A DNA stretch of 64,000 bases from assembly GCF_030209755.1 (NCBI RefSeq), contig NZ_JARVRH010000013.1:62001-126000 (forward strand). Direction: 5' to 3'. The position numbers were made by a program, and so were the translations under genes. The stretch comes from Arthrobacter sp. efr-133-TYG-118. Its GTDB lineage: Bacteria; Actinomycetota; Actinomycetes; Actinomycetales; Micrococcaceae. Below are positions 42,226 through 50,323 of this stretch, piece after piece (position 1 is the stretch's first letter; the number at the start of each line of letters is the position of its first letter). The notes beneath the pieces are model-generated. The model was not told the DNA's origin. It did not search any database and worked only from the letters and a program-made list of their open reading frames with translations.

Positions 42226-43245
42226 ATGGACAGCTTGGGAGGAACTGCAGCCGCGATCGTGCTGCTAGTTCTCGTCATATTCGTGATTATCGTTTTGGTC
42301 CGCTCGATCAGGATCATCCCGCAAGCGCGCGCCGGCGTCGTAGAGCGGCTCGGTAAGTACCAGCGCACGCTCAACCCCGGGCTCACCATCCTGATCCCCT
42401 TCGTCGACCGCCTGCTGCCGCTGTTGGATCTCCGCGAACAAGTGGTTTCCTTCCCGCCGCAGCCGGTGATCACCGAGGACAACCTGGTTGTCTCGATCGA
42501 CACCGTGGTCTACTTCCAGGTCACGGATCCCCGGGCCGCGACCTACGAGATCGCCAACTACATCCAGGCTGTTGAACAGCTGACCACCACGACGCTCCGC
42601 AACGTCGTCGGCGGCTTGAACCTTGAAGAAGCGCTCACCTCCCGCGACCAGATCAACGGGCAGCTCCGCGGGGTCCTGGACGAAGCCACCGGACGCTGGG
42701 GAATCCGCGTTTCGCGAGTAGAACTCAAGGCAATCGACCCGCCGCACTCCATCCAGGACTCAATGGAGAAGCAGATGCGGGCCGAGCGTGACCGGCGTGC
42801 TGCGATTCTGACCGCCGAAGGCACCAAGCAATCGCAGATCCTCACGGCCGAAGGGCAACGGCAAGCAGCAATCCTGGCCGCAGAGGGTGACGCCAAGGCG
42901 GCCATCCTCCGCGCCGATGGCGAAGCCCAGGCCATTCAGAAGGTCTTCGACGCCATCCACAAAGGCAACCCGGACCAAAAGCTGCTGGCCTACCAGTACC
43001 TTCAGACCCTGCCGAAGATTGCGGAGGGATCATCCAACAAGCTGTGGATCATCCCCAGCGAGATCGGTGAGGCCCTCAAGGGCATCGGCGGTGCGTTGGG
43101 TGGTGCCAACGGTGGACCAGGCGTCGCAGACCTGTTCAGCGATTCCGCAAAGCCCCCAGCCGAAGTTCCCGCACCGGCGGGCAGCACAGCGATAGGTTCC
43201 GGACACGCCCCATCGACGCCGCCTCGACAAGAACCGCCGGCGTAA
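42226..43245 (+). CDS. SPFH/Band 7 (stomatin-like) membrane protein
   Basis: A 339-aa protein with an N-terminal membrane helix (AAAIVLLVLVIFVIIVLV), the SPFH domain at about 28-190 (VVERLGKYQRTLNPGLTILI and SRVELKAIDPPHSIQDSMEK) and a long Ala/Glu-rich coiled coil at about 190-250. There the motif ILTAEGxxQxxILxAEGxxx repeats three times. The Pro-rich tail is variable. It forms large oligomers that scaffold membrane patches and control proteases. It pairs with the NfeD-like gene upstream. AGGAGAT precedes the ATG. Confidence 0.94.
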   Translation: MDSLGGTAAAIVLLVLVIFVIIVLVRSIRIIPQARAGVVERLGKYQRTLNPGLTILIPFVDRLLPLLDLREQVVSFPPQPVITEDNLVVSIDTVVYFQVTDPRAATYEIANYIQAVEQLTTTTLRNVVGGLNLEEALTSRDQINGQLRGVLDEATGRWGIRVSRVELKAIDPPHSIQDSMEKQMRAERDRRAAILTAEGTKQSQILTAEGQRQAAILAAEGDAKAAILRADGEAQAIQKVFDAIHKGNPDQKLLAYQYLQTLPKIAEGSSNKLWIIPSEIGEALKGIGGALGGANGGPGVADLFSDSAKPPAEVPAPAGSTAIGSGHAPSTPPRQEPPA

Positions 43246-43263
43246 CGGCGGACAGTTTGCACG

Positions 43264-43292
43264 GGGACCGGCCAAAGTCTCTGGCCGGTCTC
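43264..43292 (+). terminator. Terminator after the SPFH gene
   Basis: GACCGGCCA (43266-43274) pairs with TGGCCGGTC (43282-43290), extended by flanking bases. The T-rich tail is short. Confidence 0.7.
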
Positions 43293-43299
43293 CTTCGCT

Positions 43300-43488
43300 T
43301 TGTCCTGTCCGCCTCGATCCGCGTATAATGGTGTATTTGTCCGGCCGGTTCAATCCGAACGGAACATTAACGCTTGGTCAGGCGTTTCATCTAGTGATGC
43401 AACGTGTGCAGACAGTAGTCCGGGCGACGCCATTGTGGCGTCCGGCTAGCGCGGAGCTTGGTTCCGCGAACAGACAGAGGGAGTAATC
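43300..43488 (+). promoter_or_regulatory. Promoter and structured leader of rbpA
   Basis: TTGTCC (43300-43305) and TATAAT (43324-43329) with an 18-nt spacer form a good housekeeping promoter. The leader of about 150 nt contains hairpins, including GACGCCA (43425-43431) with TGGCGTC (43435-43441), and ends with GAGGGAG just before the start codon. Confidence 0.7.
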
Positions 43489-43836
43489 ATGAGCGATCGC
43501 AGCCTGCGGGGCATGCGTCTTGGCGCCCAGAGCATGGAAACCGAATCCGGTGTGGAGCCGGCGCCTCGTCAGAGGGTTGAATACCGCTGCGCGGACGGAG
43601 AGCAGGTCTTCGTTACCTTCTCCTCCGAAGCCGAGATTCCTCCTGTCTGGGTTTCCAAGACCGGCAAGGAAGCGCTCCTGGTTGATGGCGAACGCCCCGT
43701 TGACACCAATGAGAAGGCTGTCCGCACGCACTGGGATATGCTGCTGGAACGCCGCAGCCTTCCCGAGCTCGAGCAGATCCTCGAAGACCGCCTGAACATC
43801 CTGCGCGAGCGTCGCGGAGAACGCCGCTCGGCATAA
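43489..43836 (+). CDS. rbpA: RNA polymerase-binding protein RbpA
   Basis: Actinobacterial RNA polymerase accessory protein that stabilises open complexes with the main sigma factor. The 115-aa protein has the conserved start SDRSLRGMRLGAQSMETE, the core EYRCADGEQVFVTFSSEAEI and the sigma-interaction helix LLERRSLPELEQILEDRLNI at the C-terminus. GAGGGAG lies 5 nt before the ATG. Monocistronic, with a strong promoter and long leader. Confidence 0.96.
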   Translation: MSDRSLRGMRLGAQSMETESGVEPAPRQRVEYRCADGEQVFVTFSSEAEIPPVWVSKTGKEALLVDGERPVDTNEKAVRTHWDMLLERRSLPELEQILEDRLNILRERRGERRSA

Positions 43837-43888
43837 CCGCACAGTTGACGACAAAGGCCGGGTCCGCCCTCTTCCCAGAGTGAACTGG

Positions 43889-44453
43889 TCCCCGAAAGTT
43901 GGACTGGCCAATTAAGATCCTAAGCCGCGAGGGCCTGGGTCCGGTATTGCACCGGGCTCAGGCCCTCGAGCTTTGTCGAGATCCGTTCGGTGTTGCACCA
44001 GCGGAGGCGCCTCGAAAGGCGACCTCGGGCGGCCCTTGGGCTTCGGGCGCAGTCCGTCCTCGCCTTCATTCCGGTACAGGCTGGCCCACTTCTTGATCAG
44101 AAGCGGGGACGACAGCTGGAACTCCTGCGCCAAGGCCACCTGGGTCTCTCCAGCCAGAAACCGCTGGACAACAGCGAGTTTGAACTCAAACGAAAACTGC
44201 CCGTTCGTTGGCTTGGCCACTAGCGTTGTACCTCCACGAACCCTCCACCGGTCATGTAATCGGCCGGCGGCCCTCTTTGCTCACCCCGAGCTTTATGGCA
44301 ACGGACTTGGCGCCCCAACCGGTCTCGAACAACGCTACCGCGGCCGCGCGCTGCTCCCCGGACAACGAACTGCTCCCCGGACAACGAACTGCTCTTTAAC
44401 ATGAAACTGCTCCCCGTAAGTCAGAACTGAATTCTCAGTCCAACTTTCGGGGA
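43889..44453 (-). mobile_element. Collapsed IS3-family element with intact inverted repeats
   Basis: Perfect 18-bp terminal inverted repeats, TCCCCGAAAGTTGGACTG (43889-43906) and its inverse (44436-44453), bound 565 bp. Inside are three pieces of an IS3 element in the right order: the start of OrfA, the rest of OrfA, and the last 25-30 codons of OrfB. Nearly all of OrfB is missing, so the element cannot move by itself, but with intact ends it could be moved in trans. A tandem duplication of GCTCCCCGGACAACGAACT lies at about 44351-44389. Confidence 0.85.
43920..44397 (-). pseudogene. Fragmented IS3 OrfA/OrfB transposase genes
   Basis: On the minus strand the first piece reads SGEQRAAAVALFETGWGAKS with VAIKLGVSKEG (first HTH of OrfA). 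A frame break follows. The second piece starts at 44220 as MAKPTNGQFSFEFKLAVVQR and continues to GLRPKPKGRPR. It then jumps to an OrfB tail, NTERISTKLEGLSPVQYRTQ, ending at the TAG at 43920-43922. The DDE catalytic domain is absent. Confidence 0.8.
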
Positions 44454-44489
44454 GCAGCTCAAAGAGTCCCGGCCATTTCCGTCGCGCGC

Positions 44490-44984
44490 TTAGTACGTCT
44501 TCATGGCTTCTGGCGGCTGGGTGGACCATTCGGTCTCGGTGGCCCGCATCCAGGGATAAGGCAGGAGTTCCCCTAGGCCGACCGTTCCGATCTCTCCCCC
44601 GGCATCAACCAGGACGGTAGCCTCGGCCCCATAGTTCCGAAGCAGTTCCCGGCAAACTCCACAGGGATTGGTGACCTGGGGCTCGCCGCGTTCGTCCATG
44701 CTGACTGCCACGGATGACTGGATGGAGTCTTCTTGCGCAATGCGGGCATTGGCGAGGGCGCTGGATTCGGCACACACGTTGATTCGTTTGGAGCCGATGT
44801 GAAGGCCCAGGTAGATCGCTCCCGACGCGCCCCGCATGGCAGCGGCCACACGATGGTTCTCGCCGTGATGGGCCCAGAGGAGCAGTTGACGCGCCGCCGT
44901 GTAGAGCTCTACATCGGACTGGCTGAGGTCAAACGAGATCACAAGCACCTCCGGAACCGCAACGGCCTGGGCGGAAGAATCCAT
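44490..44984 (-). CDS. Cytidine deaminase-like zinc deaminase
   Basis: A 164-aa enzyme of the cytidine/blasticidin deaminase fold. The zinc ligands and proton-shuttling Glu are visible in INVCAESSALANA (CAE) and NPCGVCRELLRNYG (PCxxC). The N-terminus is about 20 residues longer than usual. It may deaminate a pyrimidine-like compound. It starts 8 bp after the MHS transporter stop on the same strand, so both are expressed together, divergent from the XRE-cupin regulator. ATG 44984 is the first start fitting the domain; the long upstream frame is a shadow of the transporter gene. Confidence 0.87.
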   Translation of the reverse strand: MDSSAQAVAVPEVLVISFDLSQSDVELYTAARQLLLWAHHGENHRVAAAMRGASGAIYLGLHIGSKRINVCAESSALANARIAQEDSIQSSVAVSMDERGEPQVTNPCGVCRELLRNYGAEATVLVDAGGEIGTVGLGELLPYPWMRATETEWSTQPPEAMKTY

Positions 44985-44992
44985 ACACGTTT

Positions 44993-46297
44993 CTAGCTTC
45001 CAATGAAGATTCCGTTCTTCCGCCGTGCCAGCACGTAGAACACAATGCTCAACACGGACAGGACGGCCACGTAAACCGGGAAGATCCACGATGCATTCAT
45101 GGACTGGAGCCAGACCAGGAGGTAGGAAGCCGTGCCACCGAAGATGGCGACACCAATTCCGTAACCGAGGGAGGTTCCGGCGCCGCGGCAGGATTTGGGC
45201 ATGAGGGAACTCGTGACCACGTTGTACAGGGTCATGTTCAGCACCAGGACGACCGAGCCGCCCAGGAGGACGGCGGCGAATCCGCCGATGCCCGGACGGA
45301 CGTACATCAGCATCAGGAAGACCGACGGAATGGACAGGGCGCGGGTGATCAGGAACCACTTGGAAATCGACTTGCCATCGGCGAATTTGCCGACCACGAG
45401 GCTGCCAACAACCAGCACCACGCCAAGAATGGTGGTGAGGGCGAAGACCGCAGTTGCGTCTTCTTTGAAGCCGCTGCGGGCCGCGGTGGGCAGTCCCGTA
45501 TTCCAGGCGTAGTTGTAGGCTTGCGCCGCTCCAACGACGAAGGTAATCGCCAGAACGCTCAGCCAATGCTTGCGCACCCCGCCCCAAACAGCCTTCGAGG
45601 AGTTCTCGGCAAGCTCCTCGGGCCGCATGGTTTCCGGAAGGGTCCGGCGTAGGTAGACCACGATGAAACCGAAGATTGCCCCCACGATGAAGGGAACACG
45701 CCAACCCCAGTCGGCCATGACAGCACCGCTCAGCATCAGGCTGCACAGGTAGCTGACAAGTGAGGCGAGGAGAATTCCCGAGTTGACGAAGAAGGAGATG
45801 ATGCCTGCGACGAACCCTTCGCGTCCCACGGGAACCAGTTCGACGGCGTGTGCGGTGGAAAGCGGAGCTTCAACACCGGTCGAGATGCCCTGCACGATGC
45901 GGCAGATCAGGAGGATGACGCCGGCGGCGCCGCCGATCTGCTGGTATGTCGGGCACAGGGCGATGATCAGTGTGGTGATTGCCATCATCATGATGGACCA
46001 GAGCATCACTTTTCGACGGCCGATCCTGTCGGCGAAAGTACCGAGCAGGACGCCGCCCAGCGGACGGAACGCGAAGCCGACTGCGAAGACCGCCAGGGCG
46101 TTAAGGGTTGCGGCGGTGGGGTCCTGTGAGGGGAAGAACTTTGGCCCGATGAAGGCCGACAGGAGTCCGAAGACCATCCAGTCGTACCACTCAAGGGTGT
46201 TCCCGAGTCCGAGGCCCAGCAGCCCGCGGCGGATTTCCGGAGAGAGCCGGGTTTTCCGGGCGCTCTCCGGGCCATTCTTGACGACAGTGTCAGTCAT
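44993..46297 (-). CDS. MHS family MFS transporter
   Basis: A 434-aa metabolite:H+ symporter-type transporter with 12 membrane segments. GNTLEWYDWMVFGLLSAFIG at about residue 30 and FRPLGGVLLGTFADRIGRRK at about 75 are the family signatures. It is predicted to import an organic acid or similar growth substrate. ATG 46297 has GGAAGGAAAG upstream. The promoter (TTGACC, 16 nt, TATAGT at 46684-46657) lies about 350 bp away, giving a long leader. It belongs to the catabolic locus regulated by the XRE-cupin protein. Confidence 0.92.
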   Translation of the reverse strand: MTDTVVKNGPESARKTRLSPEIRRGLLGLGLGNTLEWYDWMVFGLLSAFIGPKFFPSQDPTAATLNALAVFAVGFAFRPLGGVLLGTFADRIGRRKVMLWSIMMMAITTLIIALCPTYQQIGGAAGVILLICRIVQGISTGVEAPLSTAHAVELVPVGREGFVAGIISFFVNSGILLASLVSYLCSLMLSGAVMADWGWRVPFIVGAIFGFIVVYLRRTLPETMRPEELAENSSKAVWGGVRKHWLSVLAITFVVGAAQAYNYAWNTGLPTAARSGFKEDATAVFALTTILGVVLVVGSLVVGKFADGKSISKWFLITRALSIPSVFLMLMYVRPGIGGFAAVLLGGSVVLVLNMTLYNVVTSSLMPKSCRGAGTSLGYGIGVAIFGGTASYLLVWLQSMNASWIFPVYVAVLSVLSIVFYVLARRKNGIFIGS

Positions 46298-46656
46298 GAT
46301 TCTTTCCTTCCTCCGCACCTTCGCGGTGCGTGAGGGTACGGATCACCGTTGACATCCAGGGGGTATGGACGGTGATCGAAACTATCATTTTGGCTTGGTT
46401 CGGCGTGGCCGAACCAGCTCACCTCATGGGAATCGAGTTAGCCCAGATAGCTACGCGTGCCTCTTCGTAGCGCTTTGAAGCAAACGGGGACATCCAGTCC
46501 GGTAATAGGGAGCGTGGATGGCTTGCTTGGATGCCGCAGGATCAGCATGGGAACACGAGGGTGGACGTGGGGCTGGGCTGGGCCTTCCGCCAGAAGGCTG
46601 AAGCGCCCACGTCTCTGATCGTGTTGCAAACTTCCCCACGTGATGCGACTCACTTA
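46298..46656 (-). promoter_or_regulatory. Long structured 5' leader of the MHS transporter mRNA
   Basis: About 350 nt between the predicted transcription start and the transporter start. It contains two perfect hairpins: GATCACCGT (46341-46349) with ACGGTGATC (46369-46377), and GGTTCGGC (46397-46404) with GCCGAACC (46408-46415). An open frame of 71 codons (46653-46438) begins near the predicted transcription start but has no recognisable domain. The stem near 46400 could instead be an operator. Confidence 0.45.
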
Positions 46657-46684
46657 ACTATATTGAAGATATTCACCAGGTCAA
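46647..46684 (-). promoter_or_regulatory. Promoter of the MHS transporter - deaminase operon
   Basis: On the minus strand TTGACC (46684-46679), 16-nt spacer, TATAGT (46662-46657), followed by TAAGTGAGTC to 46647. The 16-bp box TATAGTTAAGTGAGTC is nearly identical to that in the divergent promoter. Confidence 0.75.
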
Positions 46685-46786
46685 TGCTTTTCGATAAATA
46701 GCCCTCACCACGCCGCCAGTGCTGAAGAGTCCGCCGCCGCGAGGACGCCACCGCGCCCGGCGAACAAGAAAAATTTCACCAAACCA

Positions 46787-46824
46787 TTGATTCGCTAAAA
46801 TTTTTCACTATAGTTATGTGAGTC
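46787..46824 (+). promoter_or_regulatory. Promoter of the XRE-cupin regulator gene
   Basis: TTGATT (46787-46792), 16-nt spacer, TATAGT (46809-46814), then TATGTGAGTC. TATAGTTATGTGAGTC (46809-46824) differs by one base from the inverted copy at 46662-46647, so the same protein probably binds both. Confidence 0.75.
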
Positions 46825-46848
46825 AGCTCACCGAGAGAAAGCTGGATC

Positions 46849-47457
46849 ATGACCAACGAGATCATCACGGCATCCTCACCGGCCGGCACGAGCGCGCTTC
46901 TGGCAACTGTCGGCAACAAGGTCCGCACGATGCGCAAGGACAAGGGGATGACCCTGTCCAAACTCTCGGAAATCACCGGTCTCAGCCCGGCGATCGTCAG
47001 CCAGATCGAACGTGGGCTGGCCAATCCGTCATTCACCACCTTGGCACAGCTGGCTCACGGCCTGGACATTCCCGTCGGGAAATTCTTCATCGGCCAGGAA
47101 GAGACCAGATCGCCGGTTGTCCGCAAGGCCGAACGGCGAAACCTCAAAGGCGTTACCAAGAAGTCCGTGGGAGAGGCAGTCTACGAGCTCCTCACCCCGG
47201 ACCTCAACGGCGCCTTGGAGGCCCAATGGATCGTGAGCCCGCCAGGCCACGACACCAGCGCCACTCCTTTCCGCCACAGCGGCGAGGAATTCGGCATCAT
47301 CCTGTCGGGAAAGAAAGACATCTTCCTGGACGGTGAGTGCTACACCCTTGAGGCGGGCGATTCGATCACCTTCTCCTCGGATACGCCTCACTGGTACAAA
47401 AACAGCTACGAAGAGGTATGCGTAGCAATCTGGGTCAACGCCCCTCACGTGTGGTGA
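46849..47457 (+). CDS. XRE family regulator with cupin sensor domain
   Basis: A 202-aa regulator. The HTH lies at about 22-75 (VRTMRKDKGMTLSKLSEITG and LSPAIVSQIERGLANPSFTT). The C-terminal cupin at about 120-200 (FRHSGEEFGIILSGKKDIFL, EAGDSITFSSDTPHWYKN) senses a small molecule. Members regulate adjacent catabolic genes. It is divergent from the transporter-deaminase operon and 227 bp before the catabolic operon in the same direction; it probably controls both. Stop codon at 47455-47457. Confidence 0.92.
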   Translation: MTNEIITASSPAGTSALLATVGNKVRTMRKDKGMTLSKLSEITGLSPAIVSQIERGLANPSFTTLAQLAHGLDIPVGKFFIGQEETRSPVVRKAERRNLKGVTKKSVGEAVYELLTPDLNGALEAQWIVSPPGHDTSATPFRHSGEEFGIILSGKKDIFLDGECYTLEAGDSITFSSDTPHWYKNSYEEVCVAIWVNAPHVW

Positions 47458-47684
47458 CCAGCCGGCGTTAGCCGCCGCTCGATCCCATACACGCACGGAC
47501 CCTTGGACGTCCGTCCGCAAACATCTCCTCTTCCGTGTCCAGGTCCCACGGGACCTCTACTCGTCATGCCCTCCGCCAGGCCTGCTTCGCTGCGTGCACC
47601 GCCGCGAGCTCCTCCTGAGCACCTCGTCTATACCCCGGCAACCGTTCCAACGGCATGCCTGCCGGGAAGTAAGGATCCTCCACC

Positions 47685-49067
47685 ATGAACTCCTTTGCCA
47701 CCACATCGTCACTGGAACTCAGTACGACGACGGCGGATCTCACCGCGCCCGTCATCTCCCGCTCGGATGTCCTCGTGGTCGGCGGTGGGCCCGCCGGCGT
47801 GGCCGCCGCGGTCACCGCAGCACGTTCCGGCGCATCCGTCACGCTCCTGGAGCGCTACTCCTCGCTCGGTGGCCTCGCCTCCGGAGGCATGGTCCTGGTG
47901 CTCGACGACATGATCAACGGCCAGGAAATCACGGTCACCGGCATCGTTTCGGAGTACGTCGAACGCCTGCAGAAGCTCGGCCTGGCCATCGTGCCCCCTG
48001 CCGATGACCGCAAGACCTCCGAGGAACTCTGGAACAAGTGGGGCCGCTACGGCACCTTCGACTTCCACTCCCACACCAACCCCAAGCCGATCTGCTACGC
48101 CGCAGCCTTCGACCCCGACGGCTGGAAGCGGGTCTCCAACGACCTCGTCCGCGAAGCCGGAGTCAACCTCCGCCTGCACTCGTGGTTCTCCCGCCCGATC
48201 GTGGACAACGGCGTCATCAAGGGCGTCATCTGCGAGACCAAGTCCGGCCCGCAGGCATTCATGGCAGACATCGTCATCGACACGACCGGAGACATCGACG
48301 TCGCCTCCCGTGCCGGCGCCAGCCACATCAAGGACAGCTACCTCACCACGCTCGTCTTCCGCCTCGGCAACGTCGACACCGCCGCCGCAGAAGCTTTCGA
48401 ACAGGCCAACCCGAAGGAGGCCCGTGCCATCAACCGCACCATCAAGCGGCTCCTCGGCGGTGCCTGGGAACTGTGGTGGCTCAAGACTCCCATCGATGGC
48501 GTCGTCTGGTGCAACGCTCCCCACATGACCGGGTACGACGGCGTGGACCCGGCAGACATGACCGCCGCCGAGTTTGCTGCGCGGGACCGGATCACCGAGG
48601 CCGTCGAGTACGTCCGCGCCCACCTGCCGGGCTTTGAGAACTGCTACATGCTCGACGTCGCCTCCCAGATGGGCGTCCGCCAGACCCGCCTGCTCGAGGG
48701 CGAATACGTGATGACGAAGGACGACGTCACCTCCCGCCGCCACTTCGCGGACACCGTGGCCCGCGGCCGCGACTACTACTACCCGTACCGCTCGCTGCTT
48801 CCCAAGGAAGTGGACCAGCTGCTCGTCGCCGGCCGCCACTACTCGGCCACCCCGGAAGCGCAGAAGATGTCCCGCGAGATCCCGCCCTGCATGGCCATGG
48901 GCCAGGCAGTCGGCGTCGCCGCCGCGCTGGCGGTCCAGAACGGCACTATCGTCCGCGAGGTTTCCGCGCTGGACATCCAGCAGGGCATGCGCCGGCACGG
49001 TGCAGACCCGGGCGACGTCCCGTCGTCGAACGCTACCGTCGACAGCGAAGCTGTGGTGGGGGCATGA
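47685..49067 (+). CDS. FAD-dependent oxidoreductase (FAD_oxidored type)
   Basis: A 460-aa flavoprotein. The Rossmann motif VLVVGGGPAGVAAAVTAARS is at about 29-48, LLERYSSLGGLASGGMV after it, and the C-terminal FAD-closing region LPKEVDQLLVAGRHYSATPE at about 370. These proteins oxidise hydroxyl or C-C bonds of small organic acids; the exact reaction is unknown. First gene of a seven-gene catabolic operon. Its last 4 nt overlap the CoA-transferase start. Confidence 0.88.
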   Translation: MNSFATTSSLELSTTTADLTAPVISRSDVLVVGGGPAGVAAAVTAARSGASVTLLERYSSLGGLASGGMVLVLDDMINGQEITVTGIVSEYVERLQKLGLAIVPPADDRKTSEELWNKWGRYGTFDFHSHTNPKPICYAAAFDPDGWKRVSNDLVREAGVNLRLHSWFSRPIVDNGVIKGVICETKSGPQAFMADIVIDTTGDIDVASRAGASHIKDSYLTTLVFRLGNVDTAAAEAFEQANPKEARAINRTIKRLLGGAWELWWLKTPIDGVVWCNAPHMTGYDGVDPADMTAAEFAARDRITEAVEYVRAHLPGFENCYMLDVASQMGVRQTRLLEGEYVMTKDDVTSRRHFADTVARGRDYYYPYRSLLPKEVDQLLVAGRHYSATPEAQKMSREIPPCMAMGQAVGVAAALAVQNGTIVREVSALDIQQGMRRHGADPGDVPSSNATVDSEAVVGA

Positions 49068-50323
49068 GTACCGACACCCTCCTCGATGAGTTTGAGGAAA
49101 CCACGACGGCGGCGCCCGCCTCCGCTGCCGAGCGCAACGGCATCCCGCTCCCCCTCGACGGAATCAAGATCGTGGACTTCACCCAGGTGTTCATGGGACC
49201 GTCCTGCACCCAGCTCCTGGGCGACTACGGCGCGGACATCATCAAGGTGGAACGACCGGGCGCGGGCGACATCTCGCGCAACTCGTTCCCGGACAAGGAC
49301 GGCCAGGACAATCCCATCTTCCTGTCCATCAACCGGAACAAGCGCAGCGTGTCCGTGGATACCCGCACCGACGAGGGCAAGGCCGTCCTCCGCCGGATCA
49401 TGGCCGACGCCGACGTCGTCGTCAGCAATTTCCGTTCCGGCGTGATGGAGCGGATGGGCTTCGGCTACGAGGAACTCAAAGCCGGTAACCCGGGCATCAT
49501 CTGGGCCTCCGGCACGGGCTTCGGCCCGGTGGGACCCTACTCCCACAAGGGAGGCCAGGATGCGATCGCACAGGCCTACTCAGGCGTGATGTGGCGGCGC
49601 GAGTCGGACGACGTGAAGCCGGCCATCTACCCCACCACGTTGTGCGACTACATCACGGGTATGCACCTCATGCAGGGCATCCTGCTGGCGTTGCGCACGC
49701 GGGAGACGTCCGGCGTCGGGCAAAAAGTGGAGGTGACCATGTACGATTCCATGCTGCACTTGCAGATGCAGGAGGCATGCATGCAGCTCAACCGCGGCTA
49801 CGAAGTCAACTGGGGCGCCATGCCGCTGAGCGGCGTCTTTGAAACCACCGACGGCGCCGTCTGCATGGTGGGCGGTTTCACCCCCGACCCGTTGGCTCGG
49901 ATTTCCGAAGCGCTGGGCCTGGACGAAGACCTCACGCAGCGGCCGGAGTTCGCCAACTTGGAGCAGCAGTTCAAGCACAAGCCGGCCCTGCAGGCGATCT
50001 TCCGGGAACATATCGCCACGAACACCACCGAGTACTGGACCAACCAGCTGGAGAGCCAAGGCCTGCTCAACGCACCCGTCCACACCCTGGAACAGGCCTT
50101 GGCGGATGCGCAGACGGAGGCCAACGGGATGATCGTGGAAGCCGAGCACCCGGGCGTGGGCACCGTGAAGATGCTCAATGCGCCTATTCGCCTGTCTGCT
50201 ACCCCGCCTTCCATCCGGCGTGTGGCGCCGCGGCTCGGCGAGCACAACGTGGAGGTCCTGCTGGAGAACGGTTTCGACGCCGAAACCATCGAGCGCTTGC
50301 AGAAGTTGGGGGTACTCCGGTGA
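49064..50323 (+). CDS. Class III (CaiB/BaiF) CoA-transferase
   Basis: A 419-aa transferase that moves CoA between organic acids, activating the substrate without ATP. LPLDGIKIVDFTQVFMGPSC at about 25, ADIIKVERPGAGD at about 60 and GPYSHKGGQDAIAQAYSG at about 155, with the catalytic Asp in GGQD, are diagnostic. It overlaps the preceding and following genes by 4 nt each (ATGA-type junctions), so translation is coupled. Confidence 0.93.
   Translation: MSTDTLLDEFEETTTAAPASAAERNGIPLPLDGIKIVDFTQVFMGPSCTQLLGDYGADIIKVERPGAGDISRNSFPDKDGQDNPIFLSINRNKRSVSVDTRTDEGKAVLRRIMADADVVVSNFRSGVMERMGFGYEELKAGNPGIIWASGTGFGPVGPYSHKGGQDAIAQAYSGVMWRRESDDVKPAIYPTTLCDYITGMHLMQGILLALRTRETSGVGQKVEVTMYDSMLHLQMQEACMQLNRGYEVNWGAMPLSGVFETTDGAVCMVGGFTPDPLARISEALGLDEDLTQRPEFANLEQQFKHKPALQAIFREHIATNTTEYWTNQLESQGLLNAPVHTLEQALADAQTEANGMIVEAEHPGVGTVKMLNAPIRLSATPPSIRRVAPRLGEHNVEVLLENGFDAETIERLQKLGVLR

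Noticed and set aside
44985..45746. Upstream extension of the deaminase frame through the transporter gene
   Set aside because: It lies antiphase within the MHS transporter gene; deaminase homology begins only after 44984.
46438..46653. 71-codon frame in the leader of the MHS transporter
   Set aside because: No recognisable domain and no ribosome site; kept only as a remark on the leader.
47709..48998. 429-codon minus-strand frame opposite the FAD oxidoreductase
   Set aside because: Antisense shadow; His/Val-rich without motifs.
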